64,000 nucleotides of DNA from Eulemur rufifrons (taxonomy: Eukaryota > Chordata > Mammalia > Primates > Lemuridae), in contig NC_091006.1 of NCBI RefSeq assembly GCF_041146395.1, positions 9,554,001 through 9,618,000 on the forward strand. Direction: 5' to 3'. Of this stretch, positions 55,386 through 64,000 are shown piece after piece. A program made the translations under genes and the position numbers. Each line of letters begins with the position of its first letter. The first letter of the stretch is position 1. The notes under the pieces are model-generated. The model was given only the letters and a program-made list of their open reading frames with translations. It was not told where the DNA came from and made no database searches.

Positions 55386-57505
55386 GTAATTACTTTAAAT
55401 GTTAACTAAACTCCCCAATAAAAAGGCATAGATTAGCAGGATGGATTTAAAAAAAGGATCCAATCATATGCTGTCTTTAAGAGATCTACAACTTTAGATA
55501 AAAGGACACATACAGAATGACAGCGAAAGGATGGAAGAAGACATTCTAATCAATAGTAACCAAAAGCAATCGGGTGGACATACTAATATTAGACAAAATA
55601 GACTTTGGTCAAAAACCGTAAGATACAGAGAAGGATATTACATAATGATAAAATGGTCAAATTACTAAGAAGCTCTAACAATTATAAACATATATACATC
55701 AAACATCAGAGCTCCTAAATATATCAACCAAACAAAATTAAAAGGAGAAATTGGGCAGCTCTGCAATAACAGTGGAGACTTTGATACTTTCAATAAAGGT
55801 TAGAACCAGCAGACAGAAGCTCAGAAAGGAAGTCGGATTTGAACAACACTATATACCAATCGGACCTAACAGACATATACAGACCATTCCACTTTTCTCA
55901 AGCACATGTGGAACATTCTCCAGAACTGACCTTATGTTAGGGTACAAAATAACTCTTACTAAATCTTAAATGGTTGAAATCTTATAAAATATCTTTTCTG
56001 ATCACAATGGAATGAAACTAAAAGCAGCAGAAGGAAACCAAGAAAATGCATATATTAAACAACATACTCTTAGCAACCAATGGGTCAAAGATGAAATCAC
56101 AAGGGAAATTAGAAAATATTAAGATGAATGAAAACAAATACACAACATACCAAAACAGATGAGAAAACAGTATCTATAGCTGTAAATGCTTACATTATTA
56201 CAACAAAAAGACCTAATCACCAACCTAACTTTATATTAAGGCACTGGAAGAAGAATAAAATTGACAAACCTTTAGCTAGATTACAGGAAAAACAAAAAAA
56301 GGATTAAAATGACTAAAATCGAAAGTGAGGACATTATTACTGACTTTACAGAAATAAGGAGAATATGAATACAGTGGTAAGTTACATGAAATGCGTACAT
56401 TTTTAGAAAAACACAACCTACCAAGACTGAATCATGAATTAACAAAAAATGTGAACAAATCTATAACTAGCAAGGTTATGGGATCAAAAACTTACCCGAG
56501 GAGGTGAAAGACATACGTTGAAAGCTACAAAATGTTGCGGAAAGAAATCAACGACATAAATAAATGGGATGATACCTTGTGTTTGTACATTGGAAGACTT
56601 GATATTAAGATGTCAACACTACCCAAAGCAATCTACAGATTCAATGCAATCCTTATCAAAATCCTAATGGTGTTTTTCACAGAAATATAAAAACTCATCC
56701 TAAAATTCACATGAAAATTCAAGGAGCCACAAATACCTACAACAATCTTAAGAACAAAGTTGGAAGACTCACACTTCTTCATTTCAAAACTCATTACAAA
56801 GACACGATAATAAAAAAAGTATATTACTGGCATAAAGACAGACATATAGACCTAGACCAATGGGATAAAATAGAAAGCCCAGAAATAAACCCTTGGATAC
56901 AGGGTCAAATGATTTTTGACAAGGGTGCTAATACTATTCAATGGGAACAGGACGGTCTTTGTAACAACTGACACTGGGAAAACTGGATATATACATGCAA
57001 AAGAATCAAGATAGACCCTTACCTTACACCACATACAAGATCCTAAACATAAAGGCTTTAAAAGCTATAAAACTCCTACCAGAAAACAAAAGGGAAAGCT
57101 TTATAATATTGGATTGGACAATGACTTCTTGGATGTGACACCGAAGCGCACAGGCAACAAAGGTAGAACTGAAGTATATGAAAATTAAAAACTTCTGTGA
57201 ATCAAAGGACACAATCGCTAGAGTGAAAAAGACGACCTATGGAATGGGAGAGAATATTTGCAAATCATATATCTGATAAGGAATTCATATCCACTATATA
57301 TGAAGAACTTCTACAAATAAAAAAAAATCTAATTAAAAAATAGGCACAGTACTTGAATAAACATTTCTACAAAGAAGATATACAAATGGCCACCAAGCTC
57401 AAGAAAAGATACTCAACATCGCTAACCATTAGAGAAATGCGAATCAAAGTTACAATGAGATACAACCTTACATTCATTAGTTACAAGTACTATCAAAAAC
57501 CACTA

Positions 57506-57592
57506 AGGGCTGAGGTAGGAGAATCACTTCAGCTATGATCATGCCACTGCACACCGGGGCAACAGAGCAAGACCTCATCTCTTAAAAAGAAA
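57506..57592 (+). mobile_element. Alu monomer remnant, sense
   Basis: 'gggctgaggtaggagaatcac' joined to 'catgccactgcacaccggggc' is an internally deleted monomer. Confidence 0.6.
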
Positions 57593-58225
57593 CAGTAATT
57601 GTTGAGTATGTGAAGAAACAGAAACCCTTGTGTACTGTTATGAGGATTATAAAAGGATGCAGCTGTTATGAAAATAGTATGGTGTTTCTTTTGAAACAAT
57701 AACAGAATTACCATATGAGCCAGCATTTGCACTTCTTGGCATACACAAAAACAACTGAAAGGGTCTCAAAGAGATATTTGTACCCTCATGTTCATAGGAT
57801 TATCATAATAGCCAAAAGGTGGAAGCAACACAAGTATCCAACAGATGAATATGAATAAACAAAATGTGATATGTAAATACATAATTATTCACCCTTAGAA
57901 AGCAAATTCTGATGCATGCTACAACATGGATGAATCTTGAGGACATCATACCAAGTGAAATAAGCCAGTTTCAAAAGACAAATACTGTATATTCCACTCA
58001 TATGAAGTACTTAGAGTACCTGAAATTTGTAAATTCATAGTGACAGGAATAGAATAGTGGTGAACAGGGGGAACGGAGAGTTACTGTTTAACGGGCAGAG
58101 TTTTCGTTTGTGGACATGGTGGTGATGGTTGCAAAAACAATGTAAATGTACTTAATGCCACTCAACTGTATAACTAAAAATGATAATAAGTTTTGTGTAA
58201 CATTTTACTGCAATAAAAAAAATTA

Positions 58226-58504
58226 AGGACAAATGAATGCTTTGTTCAGATGTTTCCAAATTTTACACATAGTCCTCAGGATTATGCTTTAGTTCATGAA
58301 GGAAATCTTCAGCTTATCTTTACCATCATGGGCTTTCTTTGGTTTTTATACAACTGTGGAAATACAAAACTACAGATCTAAGAAATAGGATAGGAGGTGG
58401 AAACCAGTCAACTGCAGAGCAACAAAAAGACATCCCGGGAAGTGCTTAGAAAGGATAAACTGACTCCTTTGCCTATAAGAATGGTAAATTAGAAGTCTCT
58501 TCTT
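58226..58504. other. Unassigned intron sequence
   Basis: No repeat or exon is recognised between two L1 blocks. Confidence 0.4.
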
Positions 58505-60320
58505 TGGCTACAGCAACTCAATCATAAGTAGCATGCACATCAATCAGACTAAATATAAGCCTCAATTATAGGGTCTCACCATACAACCTGCACATCTGGA
58601 AATGTGCTCAAAATAACTAATAGATAAATTCACACTTGCAGTTGGAGATTTCAATACCTTTTCCCAACAGCTAGGAACAAATGGAAAGATGCGTGGTGGC
58701 TCCTGTGTAATTCAGTCCGTACTGCAAACGGACAGCAACAGCAGCCCTGTGGGGGTCAGAAGTCACCATGCTGTGAACTGCGTGGAGGTGCTCAGTTCGA
58801 CTGGGACCCAGGCAGTGACACAGGCTCTAGTTCTTGAGACACCAGGCACAGGGAGCACCAGGCTTCCTTCCAATCCGTGGGGCCTGCAGCCTTGAAGTCT
58901 CTTCTTCCAGGCCGCAGACGGAAATGCCATCCGGAAACCAGTCTGCCTCAGTCAAGACCATGACCCCCGACCCTGCACTCTGCTCAAAGACTACCAGAAT
59001 ATCCCTGGAATTGAGAAGGCTCGTGATGTCATGAATACTCCTGTCTTTGGAAATGACCAACAAGGAAGACCAGCTGATGGAAAATGTTGTGGCAAACCCT
59101 GATGACACCAGCTCCTTGGAAGCTCAGATTATTGCCTTGACTGTCAAGATGTGTAATTCTGAAGAACACATGAAGATACATTGAAAAGACAAAGCCCACA
59201 AATGCTACCTGCCGATGAGCATCAACCAGAAGAAAAAGATGGTCAAAACCTCTGTAAGACCAACTATGATGTCTTCGAGAAGACACGCAGGGAGCTGGGG
59301 ATGGAGTACACCTTTCCCCCTCTGTGTTACACACTGACCACTGCTTTTGACCAACAAGGCTCTGTGTATTCAGATTTTCCAGGAGGCTCAAAAGCTGAAG
59401 AAAAAAAAAAGGGGGGCGGGGTGGCTTTGAAAGCTGCAGCAGCCAGAAAACAAGACAACCAGAGGAATCAGAGAGCTCTTCCAAAGCCTGACTAGAGGCA
59501 CTCAAAGACGACCAATAAATTCTGATAAAATTAAAACACACACACACGCACATACACATACACATACATATACCAAATAGGAAATAAGCAAAGATGTAGA
59601 CTTGAAACAATACTATCAACCAACCTGACAACTTGGCCTTTATAGTACGGACATGCTATCTAGTAACATTCTTTTCAGGTGCACATGGAACATACTCCAA
59701 GACAAACCATATTCTGGGCCACAAAACAAGTTCTAATGGATAGAAAAGGAGGCAAATCATATAACGTATATTCTGTCCACAAATTAACTGGAAATTAAAA
59801 CCTGAAACATCTCTGCAAAAGCTCCAAGTATTCAGAAAACAAATAGCACACTTCTAAATAAGCTGTGAATCAAAAACAAAACAAAAGAGACATTGTGAAG
59901 GAAGGGTATTTTTCATTCAATTCAAATGAAAACACAACATATCAAAATTTCAACTTAGAATATTTAGAGTGAAATTTCTGTAAAAGAAAGGTGTTAAAGA
60001 ACTAGAAAAACAAGAAATTCAACCCAAAGTAGGCAAAAAATGAATAGAAATAATAGAAATAAAAAGCTAGCTCTTAGAAAAGCATAATAAAATTGATAAA
60101 ACTCTAAGCATACATGATAAAAAAGATAAAAATTATAAATGTCAAGAATGAGAGGTGACACCACTACAGATGCTGCATATACTATTATAAAGACGGGACT
60201 ATTACGAACTTCATGACAATGAAATAATGCATAAGAAATGGAAATACACACACTAACAAAGCTTACCTAAGAAGATACAGATAATCTGAATAGCCCTTTA
60301 TCTACTGAAGAAATAAAATT
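58505..60320 (+). mobile_element. L1M ORF2 fragment, sense, split by a pseudogene
   Basis: 58505-58688 ('cttgcagttggagatttcaatacc') and 59570-60320 ('aaataagcaaagatgtagac', 'attctgggccacaaaacaag', 'gctagctcttagaaaag') are consecutive parts of L1 ORF2 around the endonuclease domain. The MRPS15 retrocopy lies between them. Confidence 0.7.
58690..59545 (+). pseudogene. MRPS15P: MRPS15 processed pseudogene
   Basis: An intronless, frameshifted copy of the mRNA for mitochondrial ribosomal protein uS15m. Recognisable blocks in order: ATG at 58768 followed by an in-frame TGA at the third codon, the leader-like TRAVTQ...[33 protein letters not shown]-like [17 protein letters not shown], a NYDVFEKTRRELGMEYTFPP block and an Ala/Lys-rich LKAAAARKQ tail. 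Frames change several times and the rRNA-binding core is damaged. An AATAAA at about 59512 and an A-rich, then (CA)n, tail follow. It interrupts an L1 ORF2. Flanks 'caaatggaaag' and 'caaataggaaa' may be a worn target-site duplication. No intact product is possible. The parental match is from memory. Confidence 0.85.
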
Positions 60321-61957
60321 CAATGACATTTGGGAGATTCATTGCAAAAAGGGAAGCACCAAGGCATATGGTCCTAAGACTGGCCAAAGTCAATACAAAG
60401 AAGGAACTCCTACAAGCTGTGAGGCAAAAACATCAAATAAGGAGAACCCATCAACTAACAGCAGACTTCTCAAGAGAAACCTTACAAACCAGAAAGGAAT
60501 GGAGTCCTATCTTTAGTCTCCTTAAACAGAATAACTGTCAGCCAGGAATTCTGTATCCTGCTAAACTAAGTTTCATAAAAGAAGGAAAAATAAAGTCTTT
60601 TCCAGACAAACAAACACTAAAGGAATTTGTCACTACTAGACCTTCCCTACAGGAAATGGTCAAAAGGGCATTATACCTGCAGCAGCACAACAGATACCAA
60701 CCAGTGTAAAAGCACTTAAAAGTTATACCTCACGGCTCTTACAAAGCAATAGCACAAGAGGGAAGCAAAACAATGAGATATCATCCAATATGTTGAACCT
60801 AACAGCAGCCCACATATCAATAATAACAATGAACGTAAACAGTCTGAATGCCCTGCTTAAAAGACACAGACTGGCTAAATGGATGAAAAAAACTCAACCC
60901 AAGTATCTTCTATCTCTAGAAGACACATCCCACCAAGGACTCACACACATGAGTGCATAAAGGGATGGAAAAAAATATTCTATGCAAATGGAAACCAAAA
61001 TCAAGCAGGTATAGCCAGTCTCTATCAGATAAAATAGGCTTTAAATCAACAATGGTAAAAAAAAAAAAAAACCAAAAAAAAAAACCCCACAAAGATGGTC
61101 ATTATATAATGGTAAAGGGAGCAATTCAACAAGATATAACAATCCTAAATATATATGAACCTAACACAGGAGCTCCCAGTTTCATAATGCAAATTCTTCT
61201 AGACGTAAGCAAAGAAATAAACAGTAGCATCTTAACAGAGAATTCAACACCTCACTGACAGAGCTGAACAGATCATCGAAGCAGAAAATAAACACTGGAC
61301 TGAAACAAGACTCTAGAACAAATGGATCTAACAGACACTAACAGAACATTCTCCTGAATATGCATTTTTCTCCCCCGCACATGGGACATTTTCCAAAACT
61401 GATCACATCTTAGGGCACAAAACAAGGCTCAGCAAATTCAAAAAAATCAAAATCATACCATGTGTATTCTTAAACCACAGTGGAATAAAACTAGAACTCA
61501 AGTCCAAGAGAAACGCTCAAATCTACACAAAGTCATGGAAATTAAACAACCTGCTGCTGAATGATCCTTGGGTCAATGATGAAATAAGATGGAAATCAAA
61601 AGATTCCATGAACTGAATGACAAAGGGGACACAAGCATTCAAAATCTCAAGGGGAAAGTTCATAGCCTTAAACACCTACATCAAAAAGACAGAAAGATCA
61701 TAAATTAACAACCGAATGCCACATTTCAAGGAACTAGAAAAAGAACAAACCAAACCCAAAGCCAGCAGAAGAAAAGACACAACAAAGCCTGTGAAGTGGA
61801 AAAAGGTTACTGGAAAGTGGATTAGTTGTTAATGTATATTTCAATCTCTGAGATAATCACCAGAGAAACTTAAATATAATTGATGTGCTAAGAAAGGAGA
61901 GAAAATGGAATCATACAAAATGCTCAACTGAAACCACAGAAGGCAGACAAAGTGGAA

Positions 61958-62280
61958 GACAAAGGCACAGTGGCTCATGCCTGTAATATCAACACTCTGG
62001 CAGGCCAAGGCAGGAGGATCGCTTGAGGCCAGGAGTTCAAGACCAGCCTGGGCAACACAGCAAGACCCCAAATCTACAAAAAATAAAAATATTAGCCAGG
62101 CATGGTGGCACGCACTTGCAGTCCTAGCTACTTGGGAGGCTGAGGCAGGAGGATTCCTTGAGCCCAGGAATTTGAGGTTACAGTGAGCTATGATCACACC
62201 ACTGTACTCCAGCCTAGGTGACACCGTGAGACTAAGTCTCCAAAAGAAAAAGAAGACAAAAATAGAAAAAAAAAAAAAAG
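61958..62280 (+). mobile_element. Alu (J-like), sense
   Basis: A diverged dimer with the anthropoid-like right arm 'ttacagtgagctatgatcac', so older than the lemur-type copies. Confidence 0.85.
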
Positions 62281-63022
62281 AAAGAACAAGAGCAACAAAT
62301 AGAAAATATTAATAAATATGGTAGATATTAATCCAACTTTATCAATAATCACTTTAAATGTCAATGATGGCAAGAAACTGGAAGCTTTCCCTAGATCAGA
62401 AACAAGGCAAGGATGTTCCTTCTCACCACTCCTTGTTAACACTGTATTGAAAAGACTAACTAGTGTGATAAGAAAAGGAAATAAAAGGTCTATTGACTGG
62501 GAAGGAAGAAATAAAACTATCTTTGTTTGCAGATGACATGACTGTCTATGTAGAAAATCTGAAAGAAATGACAAACTCCCAGAACTAATAAGCAATTATA
62601 GCAAGGTTGCAAGACATAAGGTTAATATACAAGTAAATTGCTTTCCTATATGCCAGCAATGAACAAGTGGAATTTGAAATAAAAAAATACCCCACTATTT
62701 ATATTAGTAACCACGTCCCCCATAATACTACAGTATAAATCTAACAAAACATGTATAAGATCTATGAGTAAAACTACAAAACTCTAATGAAAAACTGAAC
62801 TAAATAAATGGAGAGAGATTCCATGTTCATGGACAGGAAGATTCAGTATTATTAAGATGTCTAGTCTTTCCAACTTGATCTACAGATTCAATGAAATCCC
62901 AATCAAAATTCCAGTAAGGTATTATGTGGATATCAGCAAACTGATTCTAAAGTTTATATGGAGAAGCAAAAGACCCAGAATAGCCAACAAAATACTGAAG
63001 AAGAACAAAGATGGAATACTGA

Positions 63023-63400
<378 letters not shown>

Positions 63401-64000
63401 AAGACTTACTATAAAGCTACAGTAATGAAGATAGTATGGTACTGATAAAGGAAAAGACAAATAGATCAATGGAACAGAAAAGAAAGCCCCAAAATAGACC
63501 TACATAAATATGGTATACTGATCTTTGACAAAGGAGCAAAGGTGAGACAATGGAGCAACGACAGTCTTTTCAACAAATGGTACAGGAACAAATAGACATT
63601 CACATGCAAAAATGTTAATCTAAATGTAGACTTTAAACCTTTCTCAGAAATAATGCAAAGTGGATCACAGACCTAACTGTAAAAAACAAACAAACAAAAA
63701 AACCCCATAAAACTCCTTGAAGATAGCATAAGAGAAAATCTGAACAACCTCAGGTTTGGCAATGACATTTTAGATACATCACAAAGGCACAATCCATGAG
63801 TGGAAGAATTGCTAAGCTGGACCACATTAACATTAAAAACTTCTGCTCTGTGAAAGACATTGTCAAGAGAATGAGAAAAGACAACTCACAGAACAGTAGA
63901 AAATATTTGCAAAAGACATATCTGATAAAGGACTATTATCCAAAATATACAAATAACTCTTAAAACTCAACAGTAAGAAACCAAGCCACCTCATTAAAAA

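Larger units (their letters stand above)
52855..58225 (+). mobile_element. Old L1M element, sense, 5' end to 3' end
   Basis: It starts with a leader like 'ggacatcagcaaggtagcagac'. ORF1-like text with coiled-coil character follows at 53829-54050. Endonuclease-domain text lies at 55440-56250, the ORF2 end at 56560-57980 and the 3' end 'tttactgcaataaaaaa' near 58200. Around 56480 it jumps from just before the reverse-transcriptase core to after it, so the catalytic core is deleted. All frames are broken. An Alu, an Alu piece and a (CA)n tract lie inside. Confidence 0.8.

Noticed and set aside
59029..59631. A 200-codon minus-strand frame
   Set aside because: It is the antisense shadow of the MRPS15 pseudogene and its (CA)n tail.

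Overview
The window is primate nuclear DNA. Its youngest SINEs are full-length Alus with a lemur/loris-type right arm ('gctgtgagctaggctgatgcc') and a 'aaaatagaaagaaat' middle, which points to a strepsirrhine (lemur-like) genome. Intron-split KRAB zinc-finger genes, old mammalian repeats (L2, MIR, MER5A-like, L1M) and dense Alu content agree. The gene order ZNF227(+), ZNF233(+), ZNF235(-) is what I recall for the human 19q13.31 zinc-finger cluster.

Layout. 1-6515 holds the 3' part of ZNF227: the last 22 bases of the KRAB-A exon, the KRAB-B exon (857-952) and the zinc-finger exon (4393-6515), with a 3' UTR to about 6.9 kb. 7-18 kb is intergenic and repeat-rich: L1 in both orientations, one MIR, one hAT element, an Alu-monomer pile-up, a probable solo LTR and an odd minisatellite. 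18.4-32.4 kb is the complete ZNF233 gene: promoter with two ZNF143-type sites, non-coding exon 1 (ends 18640), exon 2 with the ATG (19301-19362), KRAB-A (24670-24796), KRAB-B (25692-25787) and the finger exon (30011-31893), giving a 706-residue open reading frame. 32.4-50.8 kb is intergenic, mostly L1, Alu, MIR, L2 and LTR remnants, including an isolated L1 5' UTR. 50852-52830 is the zinc-finger exon of ZNF235 on the minus strand. 52.8-64 kb is a stack of decayed sense L1s in the ZNF235 intron, into which an MRPS15 processed pseudogene and several Alus have inserted; the ZNF235 KRAB exons are not in the window.

The three genes are paralogues: they share exon phases, finger linkers and a conserved spacer region, and the ZNF227 and ZNF233 introns still align, including an L2 copy just after KRAB-B. 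KRAB zinc-finger proteins are nuclear DNA-binding repressors that recruit TRIM28 through KRAB. ZNF233 here has changed core KRAB-A residues and has lost many fingers, so it may be functionally relaxed. I found no prokaryotic-type system, CRISPR array or clearly novel gene system. The most useful observations are the ZNF233 KRAB change, the paired ZNF143 sites, an Alu with an apparent 3' transduction, tandem Alu pairs with triplicated target sites, and the nested MRPS15 pseudogene.
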